From: Candidatus Flexicrinis proximus
GTDB taxonomy: Bacteria > Chloroflexota > Anaerolineae > Aggregatilineales > Phototrophicaceae
DNA: 64,000 bases
Assembly: GCA_016712885.1 (NCBI GenBank)
Contig: JADJQF010000002.1
Span: 833,637-897,636 of the forward strand
Direction: 5' to 3'
The notes beneath the pieces were generated by a model. That model ran no database searches and was not told the DNA's origin. It saw only the letters and a list, made by a program, of their open reading frames with translations. Shown here piece by piece: positions 8,638 to 20,814 of the stretch. A program made the translations under genes and the position numbers. Numbering within the stretch: position 1 is the stretch's first letter; each line of letters starts with the position of its first letter.

Positions 8638-9738
8638 ATGACGCTCATCCTTGTGATTGAAGATGAAGAACATATCCGCAGCAATATCGCGGAGATTTTG
8701 TCCTATGAGAGCTATGACGTCATAGAAGCCCCTAACGGAATGCGGGGCATTGAGTTGGCCCACTCTCACAAGCCGGATGTGGTGCTGTGTGACGTACTGA
8801 TGCCGGGCATCACGGGCTGGGACGTCCTACTTGAACTACGAAGTTCCTCGGTTACGGCCGACACGCAATTCGTGTTCCTGACCGCGCTTGCTGATCGCGC
8901 CAGTGCCCGCAAAGGCATGTCGCACGGCGCAGACGACTATATTGCAAAACCCTTCACGCATAAAGAGCTGCTCGACACGGTGGCCACACGCCTTAGGCGG
9001 CGTGACGAGGCGCGTCAGCGTCAAACTGGTAAACTCGACGACCTGCGCAAGACGATTATCCATGCCCTGCCCCATGAACTCCGGTCGCCGCTCACGGGCA
9101 TTCTGAGCTGTGCCGAGTTTCTCATGATGGATCATCCCACCGGGCTTGAACTCGAACGCGTACAGAATGTTGCGCGAATAATTGAGCGGTCGGGCCGCCG
9201 GCTTCAGCGCCTCGTCGAGAATTACCTGTATTACGCACAGCTCGAGATGGCGTTCACCGATAGCGACCGCCGATCAGACTTTATAGGCGAAGGCGTCGGC
9301 AACCCTGGAAGCGCAATTTATGATGCCTCCCGCGAGCGGTGTAAAGCCTACGATCGCGATAGCGATCTGGTACACGAGATTGAAAACGCGCCTGTAGGGA
9401 TGAGCGCGGAAAGCCTGCACAAGCTGGTGAGTGAGATCGTCGACAATGCCTGCAAGTTCTCGCTGCCAGGGACTCCCGTCGAAGTCCGGTCAACCACCAG
9501 AGAAAATCAGTATGTGATATCGGTGACAGATCACGGACGAGGCATGGATCCATCAGAAGTCAGTAGCATTGGGGCGTATGCCCAATTCCAGCGCAATCTG
9601 TTCGAACAGCAGGGCGTGGGACTGGGGCTGGCAATTGCCCGGCGTTTGATCGAGCTGCATCATGGAACACTGAGCATCCTGTCTACGCCCGGAAAAGGCA
9701 CAACGGTGGAGTTCTCGCTCCCAGTCACCTCACATTGA
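8638..9738 (+). CDS. Receiver domain-histidine kinase hybrid
   Basis: Two-component protein with the receiver in front of the kinase. Residues 1-120 are a CheY-like receiver with acidic pocket EDE at 8-10, phospho-acceptor Asp52 (VVLCDVLMPG) and Lys104 (IAKPF). Residues 125-205 are a HisKA dimerisation domain with the H-box HELRSPLTG (His146). Residues 255-366 are the HATPase with N-box EIVDNACKF, DHGRGMD and GVGLGLAIARR. There is no transmembrane segment, so it is cytosolic and is probably switched by phosphorylation of its own receiver by another kinase. A strong terminator follows. Confidence 0.93.
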   Translation: MTLILVIEDEEHIRSNIAEILSYESYDVIEAPNGMRGIELAHSHKPDVVLCDVLMPGITGWDVLLELRSSSVTADTQFVFLTALADRASARKGMSHGADDYIAKPFTHKELLDTVATRLRRRDEARQRQTGKLDDLRKTIIHALPHELRSPLTGILSCAEFLMMDHPTGLELERVQNVARIIERSGRRLQRLVENYLYYAQLEMAFTDSDRRSDFIGEGVGNPGSAIYDASRERCKAYDRDSDLVHEIENAPVGMSAESLHKLVSEIVDNACKFSLPGTPVEVRSTTRENQYVISVTDHGRGMDPSEVSSIGAYAQFQRNLFEQQGVGLGLAIARRLIELHHGTLSILSTPGKGTTVEFSLPVTSH

Positions 9739-9767
9739 AGCCGTCTGCCGCTTGGTGCTATCGATGC

Positions 9768-9800
9768 AGGAGCCGCGAACGTGCGGCTCCTTTGTTTTGT
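9768..9800 (+). terminator. Rho-independent terminator after the hybrid kinase
   Basis: A perfect 9-bp stem AGGAGCCGC / GCGGCTCCT (9768-9776 and 9783-9791) with a 6-base loop is followed by TTGTTTTGTT. It lies between the kinase and the convergent acyl-CoA dehydrogenase. Confidence 0.88.
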
Positions 9801-9824
9801 TATCACGGCACCAGTGCGAGACGA

Positions 9825-11006
9825 TTAAAATCTGCCCTTCAGTATCTGTCGTGCAATGACCATGCGATGCACTTCGCTGGCACCGTCATAGATTCGGAAC
9901 GCGCGGGCGGCCTCGTACCAACCGCTCAGCGGTAAGTCACGGCTCACACCAAGACCACCGCAAATCTGAATTGCCCGATCCAGAACGCGACCAACCGTCT
10001 CGGCGACATGGACCTTGCACATCGATGTCTCTTTGCGCGGGTTTTGCCCGTTTTCGATCATCCACGCACAATGCTGGATCATCAGCCGTCCGGCATGGAG
10101 TTCGGTGGCGCTGTCCGCCAGCATCCACTGCACCGCCTGATGCCCCCCCAGCGTCGAGCCGAATGCCTCTCGCTGATTGGCGTGGTGGGCAGCAATTTCC
10201 AGCGCGCGCTGTGCAATTCCCGTCCACCGCATGCAATGAGTCAGGCGCGCCGGCCCCAGGCGTGCCTGTACAAGTGCAAAGCCGCTCCCTACTTCCCCCA
10301 GGATTGCATCATCGCCAACCCGGAGGCCGTTGAAGCGCACTTCGCCATGTCCCCCAAAATCCGGGCCGCCCATATGCGGAATCCGACGGACGATCTCGAT
10401 TCCCGGTGAGTCAATTGGCACCAGAAACAGCGTTGCGCCGCCCTTGCCCAGCGAGTCGTCTGTGCGTGCCATGATAATGAGAAAGGAAGCTAAGGAGGCG
10501 TTAGTCGTCCACCACTTGTGACCATCGATGATCCACGAATCTCCATCGCGCCGAGCTGTGGTCCGCAGCATCGTCGGGTCACTTCCGACCCCAGGGGCTG
10601 GCTCTGTCATTGCAAAAGCCGAAAAGGTGGAACCTGCCGCTAACGGTTTGAGGTAGCGTTCGTGCTGTTCTTCGTTTGCAAACATTTTGAGGAGGTGGAG
10701 ATTGCCTTCGTCGGGCGCGGCTGCGCCAACGCAAAGCGGGCCAAAAAGGCTGCGACCGGCGGTCTCGAACAATGGGATGATCTCCGTCAGAGAAAGTCCC
10801 AGGCCGCCAAGCTCAGGCGGCATCGTTGGACACCACAGCCCGAGCGACTTCGCCTTGATACGGGCATCATGCACCATCTGTGGGGGCAAGCCCTCGACGG
10901 GATCATCGTGGGCATGCCCCTCGAGTGGAATAACGATGTCGTCGATGAAACGGCGCATGCGATTTGTAAGGTCCTGGATATGTGGCGTTATACTAAAGTC
11001 AAACAT
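9825..11006 (-). CDS. Acyl-CoA dehydrogenase family protein
   Basis: FAD-dependent oxidation of an acyl-CoA to the enoyl-CoA. The FAD/substrate motif FAMTEPAPGVGSD is near 132-144, the WWTTNAS segment near 168, and GGLGVSRDLPLSGWYEAARA near the C-terminus (about 350-370) is typical of the ACAD10/11-like group. Two ATGs are possible (11010-11012 and 11004-11006). The second has better spacing to AGGA (7 bases) and is used here. It is divergent from a phosphotransferase/DUF6285 pair, a combination typical of this ACAD group. Substrate not predictable. Confidence 0.9.
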   Translation of the reverse strand: MFDFSITPHIQDLTNRMRRFIDDIVIPLEGHAHDDPVEGLPPQMVHDARIKAKSLGLWCPTMPPELGGLGLSLTEIIPLFETAGRSLFGPLCVGAAAPDEGNLHLLKMFANEEQHERYLKPLAAGSTFSAFAMTEPAPGVGSDPTMLRTTARRDGDSWIIDGHKWWTTNASLASFLIIMARTDDSLGKGGATLFLVPIDSPGIEIVRRIPHMGGPDFGGHGEVRFNGLRVGDDAILGEVGSGFALVQARLGPARLTHCMRWTGIAQRALEIAAHHANQREAFGSTLGGHQAVQWMLADSATELHAGRLMIQHCAWMIENGQNPRKETSMCKVHVAETVGRVLDRAIQICGGLGVSRDLPLSGWYEAARAFRIYDGASEVHRMVIARQILKGRF

Positions 11007-11067
11007 GGTCATTTCCTAAGTTGTTAGACGTTCGGGGATTGTACCTCGACTGTATGTGGTGGGTTTG

Positions 11068-12102
11068 ATGAGCATTCTTTCGACGGGTGAGCTGCCGCAA
11101 CAGCTTGGGCGGTATCTGACTGAAGTGACGAGACTTTCCACGCAAATTACCGGGGCACAGGTTCTTGCGGGAGGTGCATCGCGCGACAGCTGGGCGTTCA
11201 GCGCGGAATTCTCCGATGGGACGCACGGACAGTTCGTGTTGAGGCGCGATCTGCCGACGACGATGAACGACACCGCGCTGACTCGCGCTCAGGAGTTCAT
11301 GCTGCTGCAAAGTGCGTACGCGCATGGTGTCAGGTGTCCGCGCGTGCGTTGGATGTGTATAGATCCAGAACCGCTGGGGATGCCGTTTCTCATCATGGAC
11401 TACGTGACTGGCATCTCTATCGGCCGGAAAGTAATGACGGCTCCTGAACTCGAGTCCGCGCGTAAGGTTTTACCTGCACAGATGGCTGCTCAGCTAGCGT
11501 TGATACATTCTCTGGACTGGAGAGGCCAAGAGTTAGGCTTTTTGTCGCAGCCTACAACCAGTTCGCCTTCGCGCGAAGCGGTTCGCGACCTGTACGCGCT
11601 TCTCGATCGGCTCAATGTCGCGATCCCTGCGCTGGAATATGCCTTGAGATGGTGCGACATTCACGCGCCGGAGGCGCCGAGAATAACCTTCATCCACGGT
11701 GATTTTCGTGTCGGCAACCTCCTGGTCGATGCAGACGGATTAGCCGCCGTCATCGATTGGGAGTTCGCTCACGTCGGGGATCCAACTGAGGAGCTCGGAT
11801 ATCTCTGTCTCCGCGATTGGCGATTTGGAAACGATGCACTGCGCGCCGCGGGTCTCTCAAAACGCGAGAGTTTCCTTATCGAGTATGAAAAGGCTTCAGG
11901 AACGACGGTCAACCGGAGTTCGGTTGACTGGTGGGAAGTTATGGGGAATGTGCGTTGGGCGGCAATTTGCTTGAATCAAGCGGAACGCCATCTGTCCGGG
12001 CAGGATCCAAGCGTAGAGTTAGCCAGTCTTGGACGCCGTTCGATAGATATGCAGGCAGAGGCACTTTCACTGATTCGGCGACTTGAGGAAACAAGAGCAT
12101 GA
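11068..12102 (+). CDS. APH-family phosphotransferase (acyl-CoA dehydrogenase-associated type)
   Basis: Protein-kinase-like fold of the aminoglycoside/choline phosphotransferase family. The catalytic loop is FIHGDFRVGNLLVD (about 212-225) and the metal-binding DWEFAHVGDP follows; the N-lobe has FVLRRD with the expected basic residue. The family closest in context is the ACAD10/11 N-terminal kinase, which phosphorylates hydroxyacyl-CoA. The divergent acyl-CoA dehydrogenase supports a role in hydroxy-fatty-acid breakdown (inference). I use the ATG at 11068; a GTG at 11056 is possible. It overlaps the next gene by 4 bases. Confidence 0.85.
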   Translation: MSILSTGELPQQLGRYLTEVTRLSTQITGAQVLAGGASRDSWAFSAEFSDGTHGQFVLRRDLPTTMNDTALTRAQEFMLLQSAYAHGVRCPRVRWMCIDPEPLGMPFLIMDYVTGISIGRKVMTAPELESARKVLPAQMAAQLALIHSLDWRGQELGFLSQPTTSSPSREAVRDLYALLDRLNVAIPALEYALRWCDIHAPEAPRITFIHGDFRVGNLLVDADGLAAVIDWEFAHVGDPTEELGYLCLRDWRFGNDALRAAGLSKRESFLIEYEKASGTTVNRSSVDWWEVMGNVRWAAICLNQAERHLSGQDPSVELASLGRRSIDMQAEALSLIRRLEETRA

Positions 12103-12533
12103 CATACCGTCCAGATCTTGGCGAGTTGCTCGATGCGGTGCGAATGCATATAGAGAAGAGCCTGCTTCCGGTTATCCGCGGAGATCAGCGGCTGTATTTT
12201 CAGACTCTGGTCAGTCTCAATTTGCTGAAGATTTCTCAACGGGAACTGGCGTCTGGCGCAAAGGCTCTGCGCGAGGAGTGGAACGGTCTCGATCAACTGC
12301 TTGGCAAGATTGAGCCGCTCCAGGAACGGGACAGCCAGCTCGTGGATGCTGTAGAAGACCGTTACAGGGACTTGCGTGATGCCATCCGCAGTGGGGAATT
12401 TGACAGCAAAGAAGCCGCCAGACGTCTAGCTGTTTACGTCGAGAGTATGGTAAGTTCGCAACTCCTGATAAACAATCCGGCTCTGGCGGGACGTCTGCGA
12501 GAGGAAATCGTGACGGGGATTACTCCTGAATAG
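12099..12533 (+). CDS. DUF6285-type small helical protein
   Basis: This 144-residue, mainly helical protein starts in an ATGA overlap with the phosphotransferase. It begins RPDLGELLDAVRMHIEKSLL, the pattern of the small family that travels with ACAD-linked phosphotransferases (DUF6285, from memory). No catalytic motif is visible. The tight overlap suggests it acts with the kinase, perhaps as a partner subunit. Function unknown. Confidence 0.7.
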   Translation: MTYRPDLGELLDAVRMHIEKSLLPVIRGDQRLYFQTLVSLNLLKISQRELASGAKALREEWNGLDQLLGKIEPLQERDSQLVDAVEDRYRDLRDAIRSGEFDSKEAARRLAVYVESMVSSQLLINNPALAGRLREEIVTGITPE

Positions 12534-12674
12534 GGAAGCGTTAGAGAATCATTACATTAAATGGGACGAAATGTGCGATAATGGGGTCTTGTGTAGGAGT
12601 GACTTGCTCATTTATTGCGGTCCTTGCTACGCAAGAGTTATACTAATCTCACTCATACGCGCAAGGTTTTTCTC

Positions 12675-13841
12675 ATGCCTGCCCAACTTGTAATGCGACG
12701 AGGGCCGAAAGTCGGGCACACGTTTCCAGTTAGCGGTGAACTCGTCATGATCGGCCGAGGAATGCGGAATCATGTCATCATTGATGACAATGAAGTAAGC
12801 CGCGACCACTGCCGCCTGACAAAGCTCGAAAACAGTTACGAACTGTGCGATCTGAATTCGCGCAATGGTACGTTCGTAAATGGTCAACGGGTCACTGATT
12901 GCTGGGAACTGAAGCACAATGACTTGATCGAGCTCGGTGATAGCATCACACTTGAATATCAGGTGGTGACCGCTGAGGTCGAAGAGCCGGAATCGGGTAT
13001 TCCATATTTGGTGGTTGCCATTGAAGGCCAGCCAAATCGTACCGTGCATCCCTTACAGGGTGAGACGATACTGATTGGGCGCGGCACAATGAACGACATC
13101 ATCATTCTTGAGCCAGAAATCAGCCGACTTCATCTGAAGCTTGTTCGAAACGGACAGAACTATACCGTTCAGGATGTCGGGTCGACGAATGGTTCGAAAC
13201 TGAATGACGATGAGATGAAGACTGAGATGGGTCTTCAGCCCGGAGATGTCATTCGCGTCGGTCAGACCATCACAATGTACTACACGATGACGCCTGATCA
13301 GCTGCTCGACAGGCGCCAGTCTACAACGGTCCTGCAAGAACGCAACGATCCCAATGCCAGCCGGCCGACGACTTCGGCTCCGCGTATCCCAACGCTGACC
13401 GATCGACTGAAGTCCACCGGTGTGGGTACAGGCTTAAGCAGCGGGGCGTTGGTTAACCACTTGTTTATGGCATATACACGGTCGGATTGGGAGGGCAAAG
13501 TCGCTCCGGTCTTCAATCGACTGTATGACGCGCAGATTGCGGTCTGGGTGGAGCAGTATTTGCCGGTTGGATCTGACGATTGGCGATTGGCGATTGACCA
13601 GGCTAGGTTGGAATGCTGGGGCTTGATCGTCATTGCGACGTTTGCTGCTATGCGCTCGCCGTTTGTGCAGCAGGTCGTTCGCCATTTCAACAATCGCGAG
13701 AAGCCGATTTTCGTGGTTGCGGATGCCCCAGATGTTGCTATTCCTGTGAATGGGCCTAATGTACACCGGGTGGTCATGAGCCACGCGCTTCCCGAATTGA
13801 GCATTCAACAGCTGATCCAACTCGTTAAGCGTCATCGCTAA
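12675..13841 (+). CDS. Double FHA domain protein with C-terminal TIR-like domain
   Basis: 388 residues. FHA domain 1 (about 5-95) has the phosphothreonine-binding core GRGMRNHVIIDDNEVSRDH and NSRNGTFVNG. FHA domain 2 (about 112-205) repeats it as GRGTMNDIIILEPEISRLH and STNGSKLND. The last 130 residues begin NHLFMAYTRSDWEGKV and continue VWVEQYLPVGSDDWRLAI and LIVIATFAAMRSPFVQQ, the layout of a TIR domain. The position where NADase TIRs have the catalytic Glu (S-x-W-x-x-x-E) reads SPFVQQV, so it is probably non-catalytic. The start is the ATG at 12675 with AAGG 8 bases upstream. Likely a phosphorylation-reading adaptor. Confidence 0.85.
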   Translation: MPAQLVMRRGPKVGHTFPVSGELVMIGRGMRNHVIIDDNEVSRDHCRLTKLENSYELCDLNSRNGTFVNGQRVTDCWELKHNDLIELGDSITLEYQVVTAEVEEPESGIPYLVVAIEGQPNRTVHPLQGETILIGRGTMNDIIILEPEISRLHLKLVRNGQNYTVQDVGSTNGSKLNDDEMKTEMGLQPGDVIRVGQTITMYYTMTPDQLLDRRQSTTVLQERNDPNASRPTTSAPRIPTLTDRLKSTGVGTGLSSGALVNHLFMAYTRSDWEGKVAPVFNRLYDAQIAVWVEQYLPVGSDDWRLAIDQARLECWGLIVIATFAAMRSPFVQQVVRHFNNREKPIFVVADAPDVAIPVNGPNVHRVVMSHALPELSIQQLIQLVKRHR

Positions 13842-13864
13842 AATCAGCTGAGCAGTGATTATCG

Positions 13865-13898
13865 CCCCCGCAAGGCCTCGTCTTGTGGGGGTTTTTGT
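13865..13898 (+). terminator. Rho-independent terminator after the FHA-TIR gene
   Basis: Stem CCCCCGCAAG (13865-13874) pairs with CTTGTGGGGG (13882-13891) with one G-U pair, followed by TTTTTGTTT. Confidence 0.88.
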
Positions 13899-13907
13899 TT
13901 CTTGTCG

Positions 13908-13936
13908 TTGAGTTGTAAACGCTTTCAGGCGATAAT
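13908..13936 (+). promoter_or_regulatory. Candidate promoter of the MocR-type gene
   Basis: TTGAGT (13908-13913), a 17-base spacer, then GATAAT (13931-13936), 43 bases before the start codon of the next gene. Confidence 0.5.
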
Positions 13937-13979
13937 GGAACGATATGGATATATCTACTATAAATGAGAGGACCGATGC

Positions 13980-15479
13980 ATGTTTAACGCCAATCAGCTA
14001 TCGCTGGCGCTCGATCGCGACGGCGAAGAGCCGATTTATCGGCAGTTAATCCGGCATATACGATCCCAGATCGATAGTGGTTCGCTGCCCTCTGGCGCCC
14101 GTCTTCCGGCTAGTCGGGAACTCGCCGACGCGTTGAACATCAGCCGGATCAGCGTGGTAAATGCCTATGCCGAACTGCGTTCCGAAGGCTATTTGAGCGC
14201 ACATGCGGGGCGAGGTACGTTTGTTTCGCGCGAGACAACTCCTGAGCGGCCGTCGGATCGGCCTACACTTCAAACCATTAAGGACCATTCAAACGGAAGT
14301 GAGCGTTCACTGCGTGAGCTGATGCGCATGTCGCGCCAGGCCGGCGTAATCAGTTTTGGTCAGGGTGCGCCTCCAGGAGAGATGTTTCCCGTACAGTACC
14401 TGCGGGACGCGATCAATACAGTACTCGATCGCGACGGGGCCAACGCCTTGGGTTATGAGGCTCCTGAGGGGTATGGCCCCCTGCGAAGCGCTGTGCGCGA
14501 CTATGTTAGTGCACTGGGGATCCGGTGTACGAGCAGTGATATCCTGATTACGGGAGGAACGCAGCAAGCGCTCGACATGGTCATCCAGTCGCTGCTGTCC
14601 GAAGGGGAGACCCTCGTGACCGAGGATCCCACGTATATTGGCATGCTTGACATTGGTCGCACGCGGCGGATCAACGTTGTCGGAATTCCGATCGACAACG
14701 AAGGAATCAGGCTAGATATCCTTGAATCCTTCATTATTGAGCGCCAACCCCGTCTGATCTATGTCATGCCCAGTTTCCAGAATCCGACTGGCACGGTTAT
14801 GCCGCTCCACCGGAGACGCCAACTGATTAACCTGGCCCACCAGTATGGCGTTACGATCCTTGAGGATGGAGTTTTTCACGAGTTCCGGTTTGAGGGAGAG
14901 CACATTCCGCCTTTGCGCGCATTGGATGAATACGGCGTCGTAATCCATGCCAGCGGTTTCACCAAGATGCTCTTGCCGGGTATCCGTGTTGGTTATGTAA
15001 TTTCAGACAGCAAGCATCACCAGCGGCTGGTGCGAATGAAGCAATCAGCCGATATCTCCACGCCTGGTTTGAACCAGCGCGCGATCCACATCATGTTGGA
15101 GCGCGGGATAATGGCGCTTCAACTTGAGCGCAACAACCGTGAATTCAGGCGGCGGCGTGACGTGGCGGTCGAAGCGGCGCGTAAGTACTTCCCCAGCGGG
15201 ACTCACTTCAGGATCCCATTAGGCGGCGTGTATCTGTGGGTGCATTTTCCGCCGCACGGACCGACGGCAGCAGAGATGTACCTGGCTGCCATTCAGAAGG
15301 GCGTTGGCTATGCTATCGGCAATATCTTCTATGCCGGAGCACCGGACCCATACACGATGCGCCTGAATTACGGACTGCATAAGCCGGCAGATATCGAACG
15401 CGGTTTCAAGCGATTGGGCGAGGCCTGGCGCGACTGTGCGGCGACTTATGCGGAGATGGATCGCGGTCTGCTGCTTTAG
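13980..15479 (+). CDS. MocR/PdxR-type transcriptional regulator (GntR HTH + aminotransferase-like domain)
   Basis: Residues 1-80 are a GntR winged helix (EPIYRQLIRHIRSQIDSGSL, LPASRELADALNISRISVV, YLSAHAGRGTFV). Residues 110-490 are a fold-type I aminotransferase domain with the PLP lysine in HASGFTKMLLPGIRVGYV and conserved FQNPTG. Such regulators sense PLP, amino acids or derivatives such as GABA; some act as enzymes. The target is not visible from context. ATG at 13980 with GAGGA about 9 bases upstream. It stands alone, flanked by its own promoter and terminator. Confidence 0.92.
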   Translation: MFNANQLSLALDRDGEEPIYRQLIRHIRSQIDSGSLPSGARLPASRELADALNISRISVVNAYAELRSEGYLSAHAGRGTFVSRETTPERPSDRPTLQTIKDHSNGSERSLRELMRMSRQAGVISFGQGAPPGEMFPVQYLRDAINTVLDRDGANALGYEAPEGYGPLRSAVRDYVSALGIRCTSSDILITGGTQQALDMVIQSLLSEGETLVTEDPTYIGMLDIGRTRRINVVGIPIDNEGIRLDILESFIIERQPRLIYVMPSFQNPTGTVMPLHRRRQLINLAHQYGVTILEDGVFHEFRFEGEHIPPLRALDEYGVVIHASGFTKMLLPGIRVGYVISDSKHHQRLVRMKQSADISTPGLNQRAIHIMLERGIMALQLERNNREFRRRRDVAVEAARKYFPSGTHFRIPLGGVYLWVHFPPHGPTAAEMYLAAIQKGVGYAIGNIFYAGAPDPYTMRLNYGLHKPADIERGFKRLGEAWRDCAATYAEMDRGLLL

Positions 15480-15510
15480 CGGTGTGGAGTTGACTATATG
15501 AATCGAAGAA

Positions 15511-15536
15511 GGCCTCGCATACGCGGGGTCCTTTTC
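15511..15536 (+). terminator. Terminator between the MocR gene and the rRNA operon
   Basis: GGCCTCGC (15511-15518) pairs with GCGGGGTCC (15523-15531) with two G-U pairs, followed by TTTT on the plus strand. Read on the minus strand it also forms a hairpin and may stop rRNA transcription after 5S. Confidence 0.65.
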
Positions 15537-15590
15537 GTGATTCTCAGTTGGTATATGAGGGGGATAGAAAAAGAAACGGGAAGAATGGGT

Positions 15591-15702
<112 letters not shown>

Positions 15703-15837
15703 ACACACTCTCCCCGACTTCTCACCTGGGAGGTATTGCGTTGTTGTTCGCCGTTTACGAGTAACTTCGTCTTGCTTGCCCGCGTTTCACACTTACTTGC
15801 GTTCTCACACGCTCGGGATTTCTTTCGCTCAGAGCCT

Positions 15838-15868
15838 CAGGCTCCCTGCATCACCCCAGCATTCTTCT

Positions 15869-15876
<8 letters not shown>
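15838..15876 (-). repeat. 3' arm of the 23S rRNA processing stem
   Basis: This stretch is nearly the reverse complement of 18658-18692, sharing blocks such as CTGCATCACC and GTTAAG. The two arms bracket 23S and would form the long helix cut by RNase III in the precursor. Confidence 0.75.
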
Positions 15877-18657
<2,781 letters not shown>

Positions 18658-18665
<8 letters not shown>

Positions 18666-18692
18666 GAACGCTGTGGTGATGCAGAGAGCCTG
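18658..18692 (-). repeat. 5' arm of the 23S rRNA processing stem
   Basis: Pairs with 15838-15876 across the whole 23S gene, with a few mismatches and one short bulge. Confidence 0.75.
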
Positions 18693-18762
18693 TTGCTCTC
18701 AGTCATCTGAACTCCCTAGCGTTGTGTTTACTCTCGTAAGTGTATCGCGTTACTCGTATTCG

Positions 18763-18796
18763 GCTGTTAAGGTGCGGCGGGCGGTTTATCTGCCCG
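18763..18796 (-). promoter_or_regulatory. boxB/boxA-like antitermination element before 23S
   Basis: Transcript order: a CGGGC/GCCCG hairpin (18778-18796), then GCACCTTAACAGC (18763-18775). The latter matches 9 of 11 bases of the boxA core GCTCTTTAACA. The same 13-mer follows a hairpin in the 16S leader. Confidence 0.6.
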
Positions 18797-18867
18797 GCGG
18801 TGGCGTCAAGCGTTAGCTTGACTTCACCGTGAGACAGAAAAATGTCCTGTGTTAAAGGAGCGTAGCC

Positions 18868-18893
18868 CTTAACAGCAGAACAGTGAGACAGAC
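18868..18893 (-). repeat. 3' arm of the 16S rRNA processing stem
   Basis: 26 bases that are the reverse complement of 20505-20530 with a single mismatch. The inverted pair brackets the 16S gene, and pairing extends inward for several more bases with one G-U pair and one mismatch. Confidence 0.85.
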
Positions 18894-18964
18894 AATCCCT
18901 CAACCCGGTTTCCCAGGTTGTGCTTTCTTTGTCGGACAGTGAACTCGCGTCCCCGTCCAATTGT

Positions 18965-20458
<1,494 letters not shown>

Positions 20459-20504
20459 TTTGTCGCACGTCCATGCGTTTCCGCATCCCGTGCTCTTAGG
20501 GCTC

Positions 20505-20530
20505 GTCTGTCTCACTCTTCTGCTGTTAAG
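20505..20530 (-). repeat. 5' arm of the 16S rRNA processing stem
   Basis: In the leader about 47 bases before mature 16S; pairs with 18868-18893 at 25 of 26 positions. Confidence 0.85.
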
Positions 20531-20560
20531 GTGCAAAACGCGCAGTTTGTGACCGCGCGT
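20522..20560 (-). promoter_or_regulatory. boxB/boxA-like antitermination element in the 16S leader
   Basis: A hairpin ACGCGC/GCGCGT (20538-20560, 11-base loop) is followed in the transcript by GCACCTTAACAGC (20522-20534), identical to the element before 23S. BoxA overlaps the outer end of the 16S stem arm. Confidence 0.6.
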
Positions 20561-20570
20561 CGTAAGGACA

Positions 20571-20599
20571 AGAGTATCAAACCCGTTCTACCGTGTCAA
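20571..20599 (-). promoter_or_regulatory. rRNA operon promoter, downstream copy
   Basis: Minus strand: perfect TTGACA (20594-20599), a 17-base spacer, TACTCT (20571-20576), about 110 bases before 16S. Confidence 0.6.
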
Positions 20600-20745
20600 C
20601 CCTTTCCTTCGCAGTTTCTTAAACTGGTTTGGGAAACTTGGGATAAGTTTACGGGAGAGCAGTTTTGCGGCATTTGTGAATGTCGCACAAGAACTCTGGT
20701 CGTCACTTCCTTTGTTAATGCCGGTGTTCGACCGACAAGGGCAGG

Positions 20746-20773
20746 ATTATAGGCGGGTAGAACTGTAAGTCAA
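20746..20773 (-). promoter_or_regulatory. rRNA operon promoter, upstream copy
   Basis: Minus strand: TTGACT (20768-20773), a 16-base spacer, perfect TATAAT (20746-20751). The whole 20459-20814 stretch holds only the leader signals listed here; the open frame at 20288-20752 overlaps 16S and is spurious. Confidence 0.7.
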
Positions 20774-20814
20774 GGGTAAACTGAAGGAAATTGTGAAATT
20801 GGTCGCAAACACGC

